From: Ilumatobacter coccineus YM16-304
GTDB lineage: Bacteria > Actinomycetota > Acidimicrobiia > Acidimicrobiales > Ilumatobacteraceae
Assembly (NCBI RefSeq): GCF_000348785.1
Contig: NC_020520.1
Coordinates: forward strand, 3,100,001 to 3,164,000
Length of the DNA: 64,000 nucleotides
Direction of reading: 5' to 3'
Each line of letters begins with the position of its first letter. Within the stretch, counting starts at the first letter, position 1. This document shows positions 51,901 to 60,566 of the stretch, piece by piece. The position numbers and the translations under genes were made by a program. Below the pieces are notes generated by a model. That model was given only the letters and a program-made list of their open reading frames with translations. It did not search any database and was not told the DNA's origin.

Positions 51901-52498
51901 CAACCTCGCCGTGGTCACTCCCAGCAGCAGCGGCTACGCAACCCTGTATCCGTGCGGGGAACGGCCGCTCGCTGCCAGCCTCAACTTCCGAGCCGGCGAG
52001 AACACGCCGAACGGTGCGGTCGTCTCGCTGTCGGCGACCGGCTCGATCTGCGTGTTCACGAGCGCGACCACACATCTCGCGCTCGACGTGTCGGGCTATG
52101 TGCCGGCCGGCACGACGACGCTCCGCTCGACCACCCCGGCACGCTTCCTCGACACCCGAGCAGGCGAAGCGACGGTCGACGGCGAGGCAGCCGGCAAAGG
52201 ACGGGCGGCGGCCGGCGACACGATCGAACTCCAGATCGCCGGACGAGGCGAGGTACCCGCCGACGCCACGGCGGCAATCGTGAACCTGGCGATGATCAAC
52301 CCAGATCACGTCGGCTACGCGACCATCTTCGCCTGTGGCACCGCTCCGTTGTCGAGCAGCATCAACGTGTCGACCGGAGCCACACGAGCGAACAACGCGA
52401 TCATCAAACTCTCGCCAACGGGTTCGATCTGCATCTCGACGAGCGTCGGAGCACACGTGGTGATGGACGTCGGTGGGTTCTTGCTTCCGTCGGCCTGA
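48935..52498 (+). CDS. Secreted RCC1-like double-propeller protein with three C-terminal modules
   Basis: 1187 residues. Signal peptide of about 33 residues (cleaved after SHA). Then 14 repeats ending in CWG or CFG (for example RCWGSNEYGRLGG, SCWGRAASGQLG), each with a second upstream Cys: 14 = two seven-bladed RCC1-type propellers. A TDP-rich linker (about 785-808) follows. The rest is three copies of a ~120-residue module starting near RLLDTRAG and containing LYPCG and a second Cys. The modules occur alone in other acidimicrobial surface proteins and suggest adhesion. Start could also be the ATG at 48944. Confidence 0.85.
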   Translation: MDVMLLRRALSTITTCLLAVSAGLGVAPGASHAESSFIGEPLPLPDLSRSVAVAADTTCAIDADAALRCWGSNEYGRLGGGSLSPGSVAFADAQSLTLPAAALQVVGGAAHFCALLADGDIRCWGNNGFGQVDPGAGNGVGTPTSVELPVGRRAVEISAGGTFNCALLDDGRVDCWGAGGSGQLGVVPAPSAATVAEPISMPEGTSAVSVATGNSFACALLDDGRVSCWGANGSGQALGAGTTVPEPDTPTMIAGQVTVSLAANTSTACALLADSTVSCWGDGSAPKPIQLPAGVTPVRLTAPIDAATTSMCVTDTNRAVWCWGDHHLASNAAAAAAPVVDEPTLAVATGSEHTCAVLDDRSMLCWGDNSARQLGFESTHASNTPVAVPEPLSAVGTPVTGISSVATGGSLTCAIADGVARCFGLTAVGQPVLDGAPLAMPGGAAPVEIAVALQQGTACAILSTGDVACWGSNSSGLAGQVDVGAPSVVSTPTLVPIPGTAAATQIEIGGDIACAVLDDGDARCWGDDASLGNGAQGDFAPVLRPVARSVEEVAVGRDHACMRLDDGSAQCWGGNAEQQLGSNFPLTTFIDDPVEMVLPPAIPPFTVTELAAGSSFTCARLSNGRVGCFGDGADGRLGTGDVFDNDQLDPSEYVNSNLVRLDGLAAGSSHACGLAGAGLSASSWVTCWGNGFYGALGTGESTDSSTGISPAPFADEVTPTQMAAGFDSTCARLSDETASCWGRAASGQLGVGWLPPQIDRAGARLLDTLFTLGETSRYEPDATDPTDPTDPTDPTDPTDPTDPTDAADTIVPIDPARLLDTRAGAETIDGIAAEGGPVTGDSFITVPLAGRGEVPSSATAVVANLTAIGAPTNGYATLYPCGDRPLAANLTFTPGAPSGNNTVVPLDTDGNVCLYSSATANYTLDVSAYAPADSPLVGITPSRFYETRPGQSTVDGAGTPGTMVEAGDASEITIAGRAGIPTDAAAVIVNLAVVTPSSSGYATLYPCGERPLAASLNFRAGENTPNGAVVSLSATGSICVFTSATTHLALDVSGYVPAGTTTLRSTTPARFLDTRAGEATVDGEAAGKGRAAAGDTIELQIAGRGEVPADATAAIVNLAMINPDHVGYATIFACGTAPLSSSINVSTGATRANNAIIKLSPTGSICISTSVGAHVVMDVGGFLLPSA
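51286..51352. repeat. Tandem TDP-codon linker repeat
   Basis: Short in-frame repeats of Thr-Asp-Pro codons, with a longer near-exact period of about 27 bp in DNA (alternating ACCGATCCG and ACTGACCCC). They encode the linker between the propeller half and the C-terminal modules. The length may vary between strains by slippage. Confidence 0.75.
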
Positions 52499-52531
52499 CG
52501 CCATGCACCGAGCGGGCGCTGGCACACACGA

Positions 52532-53164
52532 TCAGGCGGCGACCGGGGACACCTCGCGCACTGGGCGCAGTTCGGCGCGACGACGCTCGGGGGTTGCGGC
52601 GAATGCGACGAGCGTTGCCTCGGCACCTTGCTCGGCCAACGCTGAGCGGGCCGAGCGCAGCGTGGCTCCGGTCGTGACCACGTCGTCGACGACGAGCACG
52701 TTGCGACCGGCGAGCCCGGGGCGAGCTGCGAATCCGGGGCCCGACAGTCGTTCGGCTCGACTTCTTCCGGTCTGCGACCCGGTCTCGCTCCGATCGAGCA
52801 GCCGGCGACACGGCACGCCGAGTTGGCGAGCCACGGTGCGCGCGATCAGTTCGCTCTGATCGAAGCCGCGCTCGCGCCGACGCTGCGCCGAAGTGGGTGC
52901 CCAGGTGACGACGTCGACGCCCTCGTGCGCTCGAGTCTCGACCAGGCGATTGACCACGAGTCCGGCGAGGTGCCGAGTGACCGCTCGCCGGTTGCGATAC
53001 TTCAGGCCGAGCACGATCGAGCGGACTCGCCCGGTGAACGGCAAGACGGCGATGATGCCATCGCCGTGGTCGTGCGGGGCTTGCCCGAGCAGTGCGAAAC
53101 GGCAGGTCGTGCAGATGGCAGAGCCGGGCTTGTCGCAACCGGCGCAACGGGTTTCGAAGAACAT
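52532..53164 (-). CDS. comF: ComF-family phosphoribosyltransferase
   Basis: 210 residues. An N-terminal zinc-finger-like CAGC...CTTC pair is followed by a phosphoribosyltransferase fold with the PRPP loop VLVVDDVVTTGATLRSA and the tail segment RRERGFDQSELIARTVA. In other bacteria ComF supports DNA uptake; here there are no competence genes next to it. The position between secA and ahcY matches mycobacterial gene order, although hpf and other genes of that block are missing. Confidence 0.85.
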   Translation of the reverse strand: MFFETRCAGCDKPGSAICTTCRFALLGQAPHDHGDGIIAVLPFTGRVRSIVLGLKYRNRRAVTRHLAGLVVNRLVETRAHEGVDVVTWAPTSAQRRRERGFDQSELIARTVARQLGVPCRRLLDRSETGSQTGRSRAERLSGPGFAARPGLAGRNVLVVDDVVTTGATLRSARSALAEQGAEATLVAFAATPERRRAELRPVREVSPVAA

Positions 53165-53391
53165 GCCTCCATGATGACGAAGGGGTACCTCAGAGTTGTC
53201 CGCCCCGCATCACCCCAGCGTGCGGTGGTTGCCGGACGTCGAAGGCTTCGCCAGCCACCCCGACTTCGGGTGTCGGCGTGCTGGTTCGCCTTGGTGGCGA
53301 CCGATCGCCGACCCGAGCGTGGCATCGACAGCACCAGCCCGACGCACGAACTCGTACGACGGCGGTTCCGCCCGGGCTCTACCGTGCAGGT

Positions 53392-54051
53392 GTGCCCGCC
53401 CTCGAACGCTTCATTCCCGCCGATCGGGCCGTCGAACGGATCAGCCGGTGCGTGTTCGGCCTGTTCCTGTTCGGTGTCGGCATCGCGCTCCTGATCGATG
53501 CGGAGTTGGGCGCCGCGCCCTGGGACGTGTTCCACACCGGCGTGAGCGAACTCACCGGGATCGGCGTGGGCAACGTGATCGTCCTCACCGGCGTCGCCCT
53601 GCTGCTGCTCTGGATTCCGCTGCGCGAGCAACCCGGCCTCGGCACCATCCTCAACGCGCTGCTCATCGGCGTGTTCGTCGACCTGACGTCACCCTTCCTC
53701 CCCGACACCGATCTCCTGGTCGCCCGCTCCGTCATGATGATCGCCGGCATCGTGCTCATCGGGATCGGTTCGGGCTTCTACATCGGAGCAGGCTTGGGGC
53801 CAGGCCCGCGCGACGGTCTGATGACCGGCCTCGCAAAGCGTTCGTTCGGCTCCCGACGCGTGTCGATCGGAGCGGCCCGCACGTTTGTCGAGATCTCGGT
53901 GCTGCTCATCGGCATCGCCCTCGGCGGGGCCGTCGGCATCGGCACCGCTGCATTCACCTTCGGGATCGGACCGCTGGTGCAGATCTTCCTCCCACCGCTC
54001 ACGATGGCGCCTCCGAGCCCGACACGAGCCGCTCCCGCACTGCGCCGCTGA
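53392..54051 (+). CDS. YczE/YitT-like membrane protein
   Basis: 219 residues. Five or six helices: FGLFLFGVGIALLIDA, then IVLTGVALLLLWIPL, ILNALLIGVFVDL, VMMIAGIVLIGIGSGFYIG and a C-terminal pair. The loop GLGPGPRDGLMTGLAKR is characteristic of the YczE family. Function unknown; relatives affect antibiotic or surfactant production. GTG start at 53392. The 227-bp gap upstream of it shows no clear gene. Confidence 0.75.
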   Translation: MPALERFIPADRAVERISRCVFGLFLFGVGIALLIDAELGAAPWDVFHTGVSELTGIGVGNVIVLTGVALLLLWIPLREQPGLGTILNALLIGVFVDLTSPFLPDTDLLVARSVMMIAGIVLIGIGSGFYIGAGLGPGPRDGLMTGLAKRSFGSRRVSIGAARTFVEISVLLIGIALGGAVGIGTAAFTFGIGPLVQIFLPPLTMAPPSPTRAAPALRR

Positions 54052-54132
54052 CCTCGGTCGCCGACGCGCACGGCGTGGCCGCGTGCACGGCGTGACGGTG
54101 TGGCGCCTGTCGCCACGTCAGCACCGGCTTCC

Positions 54133-54145
54133 GGGACTTTGTCCC
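54133..54145. promoter_or_regulatory. DevR/DosR-like operator upstream of the multicopper oxidase
   Basis: GGGACTTTGTCCC, a perfect 13-nt dyad, lies 72 bp before the oxidase ATG. It resembles the mycobacterial DosR box (GGGACT-WW-AGTCCC), with a half-site spacing of three instead of four. A DevR-like regulator is encoded at 59913-60551 in this window. Confidence 0.5.
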
Positions 54146-54216
54146 CTACCTCCGCGGGCCCCGGTCGCCCAGGCTGGCTCTCGAACCAACACGAGTTCGA
54201 GAACCAGGAGATGAAC

Positions 54217-55653
54217 ATGACCGTGATCGACACACCCGACGCCCCGTCGGGTCCGCCCCCGATGGTGCCGCAGCGAGCCGACACGTCGTCGAGCAGCAAC
54301 ACCTTCGGCACGATGATCTTCAGCGCGGGCGTGCTCGGCGTGTTCGCGATGATCGCCGCGCTGATCGCGCTCGCCTTCGTCGCGTTGCTGCGAGACAACA
54401 GCGGGGGCGGCGAGGCGGCGATCTCGTCCGACCTCGACATCTCCCTCACCGAGTTCGCCATCGAAGGCGAACTCTCGGCGCCAGCCGGTGACGTGACCCT
54501 GAACGTGGTCAACGCCGGAGCCATCGAGCACAACCTCGCCGTTCGCGAACTCGGCATCCAGAGCAACAACATGATGTCGCGAGGCGTCGACTCGCTCGCA
54601 CTCGGTGAGCTCACCCCCGGCACCTACGAGCTCTACTGCTCGATCTCCGGACACGAGGCATCGGGCATGGCCGCCGAACTGGTCATCACCGACGCCGACT
54701 CGTTCGAACCGGCCGACCTCGGCGGTGAACACGCCGGCCTCACCGCCGAGGAGATGGACCAACTGATGGTCGACTCGATGCTCGCCTTCCCGGCCGAGAC
54801 CGAGGGCAAGGGCAACCAGATCCTGGAGCCCGAGATCCTGCCCGACGGCACGAAGAAGTTCTACCTGACCGCCGAAGTGATCCCGTGGGAGGTCTCCCCC
54901 GGCGAGATCGTCGAAGCCTGGGCGTACAACGGCCAGGTTCCCGGACCGCAGATCAAGGTCGACGTCGGCGACAACGTCATGGTCGAGTTCACCAACCTGA
55001 CCCCGATGGGCTCCGACATCCACTGGCACGGCGTCCACACGCCCAACGACCAGGACGGCGTGTCGCCGTACACGCAGGACCCGGTCGCCTCCGGCGAGAC
55101 GTTCACCTACGAGTTCCTCGCCGAAGACCCGGCGATCGGCATGTATCACGCTCACCTGCACAGCCAGACCTCGGTCATCAACGGCATGTTCGCCGCCTTC
55201 CAGATCGGCCCGACGCCGCTCCCGTACGGACAGACGATCTCCGGGGTCACGATCCCCGACGACCTGGAGCCGGCCTTCGAGATGCCGATGGTCCTGAACG
55301 ACGCCGGCACGATCGGCCTCTCGCTCAACGGCAAGAGCTTCCCGGCGACCGAGCCGATCGTCATCGACGAAGGCGAGTGGGGCGTCGTCCACTACTACAA
55401 CGAGGGGCTGACGGCGCACCCGATGCACCTCCACCAGTTCCCGCAGTTGGTGTTCGCCAAGGACGGCATCCCGCTCGACAACCCGTACTGGGCCGACACG
55501 ATCAACGTCGCCCCCGGCGAGCGGTACTCGGTGCTGTTCAATGCCGACACCGCCGGCACCTGGGTCTACCACTGCCACATCCTCACCCACGTCGAACGAG
55601 CCGATGGCATGTTCGGCATGGTCACCGCCATGATCGTCAACCCCAAACAGTGA
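54217..55653 (+). CDS. Membrane-anchored multicopper oxidase with N-terminal cupredoxin
   Basis: 478 residues. A cytoplasmic tail and one helix (33-57) are followed by a cupredoxin domain (about 70-165) with type 1 copper ligands in IEHNLAV and CSISGHEASGM. A two-domain laccase-type oxidase follows: HWHG, YHAHLH, HPMHLH and HCHILTH...GM supply trinuclear and type 1 copper. Three cupredoxin domains in all, with an extra electron-transfer copper. The ATG at 54217 has AGGAG at the right distance; that at 54211 is too close. It may oxidise copper, metal or phenolic substrates; nitrite reductase is less likely. Confidence 0.85.
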   Translation: MTVIDTPDAPSGPPPMVPQRADTSSSSNTFGTMIFSAGVLGVFAMIAALIALAFVALLRDNSGGGEAAISSDLDISLTEFAIEGELSAPAGDVTLNVVNAGAIEHNLAVRELGIQSNNMMSRGVDSLALGELTPGTYELYCSISGHEASGMAAELVITDADSFEPADLGGEHAGLTAEEMDQLMVDSMLAFPAETEGKGNQILEPEILPDGTKKFYLTAEVIPWEVSPGEIVEAWAYNGQVPGPQIKVDVGDNVMVEFTNLTPMGSDIHWHGVHTPNDQDGVSPYTQDPVASGETFTYEFLAEDPAIGMYHAHLHSQTSVINGMFAAFQIGPTPLPYGQTISGVTIPDDLEPAFEMPMVLNDAGTIGLSLNGKSFPATEPIVIDEGEWGVVHYYNEGLTAHPMHLHQFPQLVFAKDGIPLDNPYWADTINVAPGERYSVLFNADTAGTWVYHCHILTHVERADGMFGMVTAMIVNPKQ

Positions 55654-55708
55654 TCACCCCGGTCACTCGCTGACGACGCCGTGGTCACTTCGGTGCACCA
55701 CGTTCCCC

Positions 55709-55737
55709 GCCGGGCTCGCCGTGATGGCGAGCCCGGC
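55709..55737. terminator. Strong hairpin terminator after the oxidase
   Basis: GCCGGGCTCGCC pairs perfectly with GGCGAGCCCGGC around a 5-nt loop (12 bp), 56 bp after the oxidase stop. It separates the oxidase from the cupredoxin lipoprotein gene. Confidence 0.7.
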
Positions 55738-55823
55738 TTCGGCGGTGACCGACCCGTCAACCCGCTCGCCCTTCCGCCTTCCCCCCCTCCCCTGCCGTCC
55801 TTCTCGCCCTCGGAGACTCCGAC

Positions 55824-56243
55824 ATGATCCTCTCGCTGCCCGCCCGTCCGATGTCGCCATCGAGCCATCGTGCGCTCCGCTCACCCGTCCGCCGGCTCGC
55901 CGCCCTGATGGCTGCGATCGCATCGCTCACCCTGTTCCTCGGCGCCTGCGGCAGCGACGACACCGGAGGAGCCGAGCAGCCGACGTTCTCGTTCGTGATC
56001 CCGGCCGGCGCCGGCGTCGACATCGAGAACGGCGAACCGCTCGACATCCTCCCCGCCCAGATCACCGCGCAACTGAACGAAACCATCCAGATCGTCAACA
56101 ACGACGATCGCGCGCACCTGCTCGGACCGTGGTTCGTCGGTGCGGGTGAGACGTTGCGTCAGCGTTTCACCGAACCCGGCGTGTTCGACGGAGAATGCTC
56201 GGTGCATCCGTCCGGCGAGTTCACGATCATCGTCGAAGCGTGA
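55824..56243 (+). CDS. Cupredoxin-like lipoprotein
   Basis: 139 residues. Lipobox FLGAC is followed by a cupredoxin-like beta-sandwich with copper-ligand pattern AHLLGPW (His), ECSVHPSGEF (Cys and His); the usual axial Met is absent (Gly/Glu/Phe follow). The start at 55824 gives an arginine-rich signal sequence. It lies 170 bp downstream of the multicopper oxidase and could feed electrons to it or bind copper, but the electron-transfer role depends on copper loading. Confidence 0.75.
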   Translation: MILSLPARPMSPSSHRALRSPVRRLAALMAAIASLTLFLGACGSDDTGGAEQPTFSFVIPAGAGVDIENGEPLDILPAQITAQLNETIQIVNNDDRAHLLGPWFVGAGETLRQRFTEPGVFDGECSVHPSGEFTIIVEA

Positions 56244-56322
56244 TTCGGCCCGGGCGGCCCGGCGCAGGTCGAGCTCGTCCCGCTCGCTCGATCCGAGCGC
56301 GACCAGCAGGTACCGTCGCAGC

Positions 56323-56952
56323 GTGAACACCGCGGGTCTGACGTTCTTCGCCATCGCCGCGGTCGCGATGCTGACGGATTGGTGGGCCGTCTCGTCGGGG
56401 CGACTCCACGTCGAGCGGATCGCCAAGCCGTCGGTGATGGTGGCGCTCGTGGCGGCGGCCGTCGTGATCGACATGGAGCCGTCGGCGCTGCGTCCGTGGA
56501 TCATCGCGGCGCTCGTCGGTGGGTTGATCGGCGACGTCATGCTGCTGCCGGAGGTCGACCGATTCCTGTTCGGACTCGGCGCGTTCCTGTGCGGCCACCT
56601 CTGCTACGTCGTGGCGTTCTCGCTCGACTGGAACCCGGGCTGGCTCATCGCTGCCGGCCTGGTCGGACTCGCTGCGATGGTCGCCGCGGCGGGTGTGCCG
56701 ATCCTGCGGGCGGTCGCGTCGACGGCGATGTTCGTGCCGGTCGCCGCCTACTTCGCCGTGAGCATCGCTGTCGTCCTCGTCGCCGCGGCGAGCGGGCGCT
56801 GGTTGCTGTTCGCCGGGGCGCTCACGTTCGCCACGTCCGATTCGATTCTCGGCCACGACCGCTTCGTCGACCCCGACGCCGATCACCGGACAGCGGTCCA
56901 CGTCACCTACCACCTCGGGCAAGCCGCCATCGTTCTCGGCACCCTCCCCTGA
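56323..56952 (+). CDS. YhhN-family (lysoplasmalogenase-like) membrane protein
   Basis: 209 residues with about eight helices. YhhN signatures are IAKPSVMVAL near residue 33, GLIGDVMLLPEVDRFLFGLGAFLCGHLCY (in parts) and SDSILGHDRF. Family members hydrolyse the vinyl ether of lysoplasmalogens. The GTG start has TACCGT six bases upstream, a leaderless -10. The 36-bp repeat array begins just after its stop. Confidence 0.78.
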   Translation: MNTAGLTFFAIAAVAMLTDWWAVSSGRLHVERIAKPSVMVALVAAAVVIDMEPSALRPWIIAALVGGLIGDVMLLPEVDRFLFGLGAFLCGHLCYVVAFSLDWNPGWLIAAGLVGLAAMVAAAGVPILRAVASTAMFVPVAAYFAVSIAVVLVAAASGRWLLFAGALTFATSDSILGHDRFVDPDADHRTAVHVTYHLGQAAIVLGTLP

Positions 56953-56961
56953 CCCCAGCGG

Positions 56962-57135
56962 GCGACATCGAGCCAGGCCAAAAATCGTCGCCTGAGGGTG
57001 ATATCTGCCCAGGCCAAACATCGTCGCGTGAGGGCGATATCTGCCCAGGCCAAACATCGTCGCGTGAGGGCGATATCTGCCCAGGCCAAACATCGTCGCG
57101 TGAGGGTGATAACTGCCCAGGCCAAAAATCGTCGC
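56962..57135. repeat. Second 36-bp tandem repeat array, opposite orientation
   Basis: Markers TCGTCGC recur at 56985, 57021, 57057, 57093 and 57129, spaced exactly 36 bp. Read on the reverse strand the unit is close to that of 427-606, containing GCCTGGGCAGATATCGCCCT. It fills most of the gap between the YhhN gene and ahcY; this gap contains no gene. Confidence 0.85.
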
Positions 57136-57171
57136 GAAACTCACTTCAGGGTGGAGGGGCGGAAAACGGGC

Positions 57172-57211
57172 GATGCCGCCGCTCCCCGCAGAACGGGGTG
57201 GCGACGGCATC
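57172..57211. terminator. Hairpin near ahcY 3' end
   Basis: GATGCCG and CGGCATC enclose a CCCCG/CGGGG inner stem with a 5-nt loop. It lies beyond the ahcY stop in the convergent gap and probably ends one of the two transcripts. Confidence 0.5.
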
Positions 57212-57218
57212 GTCGTGT

Positions 57219-57249
57219 CGAGGCGGGTGGCGACCACCCGCGAGCCTCG
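57219..57249. terminator. ahcY terminator hairpin
   Basis: CGAGGC and GCCTCG form an outer stem around GGTGG/CCACC, ending two bases from the ahcY stop codon. A two-hairpin terminator with 57172-57211 seems likely. Confidence 0.55.
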
Positions 57250-57250
57250 A

Positions 57251-58723
<1,473 letters not shown>

Positions 58724-58736
58724 GTGGAACCTCCAT

Positions 58737-58818
58737 GGTTCGCGTGGAAACGGAATGCGAACCAGGCCGGGACCAACTGGTCCGGGTCAGCAACAGCCCA
58801 GTGGCGACGATCCTAGCG
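58737..58818 (-). promoter_or_regulatory. ahcY leader: two dyads and a candidate -10
   Basis: A GGTTCGC/GCGAACC hairpin lies at 58737-58763, and the perfect dyad GGACCA-AC-TGGTCC at 58770-58783. On the minus strand TAGGAT lies upstream at about 58818-58811, a possible -10. The consensus of the SAH riboswitch was looked for and not found, so control, if any, would be by protein. Confidence 0.4.
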
Positions 58819-58901
58819 GCACCGAGGGAGGGTCACAGCCGGGCCCGGAGCGGGTCGTGCACCCGACGACTGCGCTCCCTCGACCGCCGACGGCACCGCC
58901 C

Positions 58902-58915
58902 GGGACCTTCTTCCC
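58902..58915. promoter_or_regulatory. DevR/DosR-like operator upstream of the stress protein gene
   Basis: GGGACCTTCTTCCC matches 11 of 14 positions of the mycobacterial DosR box and lies 36 bp before the universal stress protein ATG. Such proteins are classic DosR targets. A DevR homologue lies next to it. Confidence 0.45.
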
Positions 58916-58951
58916 TGGCAGTACCCCATCGGCATGGTGTTTGATGGGCGC

Positions 58952-59875
58952 ATGACATCATCGCAGACCTCCACCGTCGAGGCTCAGGGCTCCGACGCGT
59001 CGACGCCGTTCTGGGTCGTCGGCGTCGACGGCTCGGAGTGCGCCGAGCACGCCGCCGAGTGGGCGACGCAGCACGCGACCGGTCGAGTCGAGCTGCTGAA
59101 GTTCGTCACCGCGTGGACGGTGCCGAACGCTCCCGCCCTCCCGCCGATCGGGCCGATGGCGAAGTACTGGGACCTCGATGCGTTCGCCCAGAGCGCCACC
59201 GACCAGGCCGCCGCCTCGGCGACCGCTGCCGGCCAGCGCACCGATGTGCGCATCGAGTCGGCCGCCGTGCAAGGCCAGGGAGCGTCGGTGCTGACGAGCC
59301 AGGCGGACGACGCCGAACTGCTCGTCATCGGCAGCCGCGGCAACGGCGGGTTCAAGCGGCTGCTGCTCGGATCGACCAGCACGCAGTGTGCGACGCACGC
59401 CGTCGTGCCCACCGCGGTCATCCCCTGCAGCGCGACGATCGGCGAGATCGGTCGGATCGTCGTCGCGGTCGACGGATCGGACAACTCGCTCGCTGCCGCG
59501 TCGTGGGCGTTGCAGTTCGCTCCTCGCGATGCCGTCGTCGAGTTGGTCAACGTCTGGGACGTCGCACCGATCGCGGTCGGCGCCGACCAGTTCTTCTTCC
59601 CCGAGGCGATCGATCTGGCCGAAGAACAGTTCGGCCAGCAGGTCGCCGAGTTGCGTGCGATCGTCGGCGACGGCGTCGACATCCGTTCGACCTTCACCCG
59701 GGGCAACCCGCGCACCGACCTCGAGATCGCCGCCGAGCGAGCCGACCTCTTCGTGATGGGAGCGCGCGGGCACGGAGCCGTCGGCGCCGCGCTGCTCGGT
59801 TCGATCTCGACGTGGTTGCTGCACCATCTCAGCTGTCCGATGGTGGTCGTGCCGGCCGACGATCCCCCCGGCTGA
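58952..59875 (+). CDS. Tandem universal stress protein
   Basis: 307 residues, two USP domains: the first starts WVVGVDGSECAEHAAEWA and closes with LLVIGSRGNGGFKRLLLGSTSTQCATHA; the second starts RIVVAVDGSDNSLAAASWAL and closes with LFVMGARGHGAVGAALLGSIST. The GxxGxxxxxxxGS pattern binds ATP. Start ATG at 58952; a GTG six codons earlier is possible. It lies 37 bp before the DevR-like gene, suggesting a hypoxia or dormancy module. Confidence 0.87.
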   Translation: MTSSQTSTVEAQGSDASTPFWVVGVDGSECAEHAAEWATQHATGRVELLKFVTAWTVPNAPALPPIGPMAKYWDLDAFAQSATDQAAASATAAGQRTDVRIESAAVQGQGASVLTSQADDAELLVIGSRGNGGFKRLLLGSTSTQCATHAVVPTAVIPCSATIGEIGRIVVAVDGSDNSLAAASWALQFAPRDAVVELVNVWDVAPIAVGADQFFFPEAIDLAEEQFGQQVAELRAIVGDGVDIRSTFTRGNPRTDLEIAAERADLFVMGARGHGAVGAALLGSISTWLLHHLSCPMVVVPADDPPG

Positions 59876-59912
59876 CGTTGCATTCCGTTGCTCGGAGTGC
59901 CACAGTCGGCGC

Positions 59913-60551
59913 ATGATCCGGATCTTCCTGCTCGATGATCACGAGGTCGTGCGCCACGGCGTACGAGCGGCCCTCGACCTCGAATCGGACATGACCGTGG
60001 TCGGCGAATCGGGAGACGGCGAAACCGCCTTGGCGGCCATACGCGAGTGTGCACCCGACGTGGCGGTCATCGACGTGCGACTCGGGGAGGTCAGTGGCAT
60101 CGACGTGTGTCGCGCCGTCACCGACGAGCTTCCCGACGTCAAGACGTTGATCCTCACGTCGTTCGAGAACGACCGGGCGATCTCCGAGGCCGCTGCGGCC
60201 GGCGCGAACGGCTTCGTCCTCAAGCAGATTCGCAGCACCGAGCTGGTCGATGCGATCCGCCAGGTCGCCGATGGTCGCCAGCTCCTCGACGACGCTGCGG
60301 TGCGGATGGCTCAGCGACGCCTGAGCGAGAGCGAAGAGGGACAGCTCGATCAGCTCACGCCGCAGGAACGCAAGATCTTCGATCTGATCGGCGCCGGGTT
60401 GAGCAATCGCCAGATCGCGCTCGAGATGTACCTCGCCGAGAAGACCGTCAAGAACTACGTCTCGAACCTGCTCGCCAAACTCGGCATGTCGCGCCGGACC
60501 GAAGCGGCGGCGTTGTCGGCACGGCTCGACGAGCGCCTGCGCGACGTCTGA
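59913..60551 (+). CDS. DevR/DosR-like response regulator
   Basis: 212 residues. Receiver domain with phospho-Asp54 (VAVIDVRLGEVSG) and Lys in FVLKQIRS; LuxR HTH at about 148-205 with LTPQERKIFDLIGAGLSNRQIALEMYLAEKTVKNYVSNLLAKLGM (in parts), very close to mycobacterial DevR. It should bind GGGAC-type boxes, two of which lie in this window. It converges on a DevS-like kinase 15 bp downstream. Confidence 0.9.
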   Translation: MIRIFLLDDHEVVRHGVRAALDLESDMTVVGESGDGETALAAIRECAPDVAVIDVRLGEVSGIDVCRAVTDELPDVKTLILTSFENDRAISEAAAAGANGFVLKQIRSTELVDAIRQVADGRQLLDDAAVRMAQRRLSESEEGQLDQLTPQERKIFDLIGAGLSNRQIALEMYLAEKTVKNYVSNLLAKLGMSRRTEAAALSARLDERLRDV

Positions 60552-60566
60552 GCGAGCCGTGGCCGG

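Noticed and set aside
53165-53391. Possible small gene between comF and the YczE-like gene
   Set aside because: Open frames here lack a ribosome binding site or recognisable sequence and continue out of frame into the next gene.
54217-55653. Copper nitrite reductase (NirK)
   Set aside because: The last two domains carry HWHG, YHAHLH, HPMHLH and HCHILTH, a laccase-type trinuclear set, rather than the NirK ligand pattern.
58724-58951. SAH riboswitch upstream of ahcY
   Set aside because: Hairpins are present, but the conserved SAH riboswitch sequence blocks as I know them are not recognisable.
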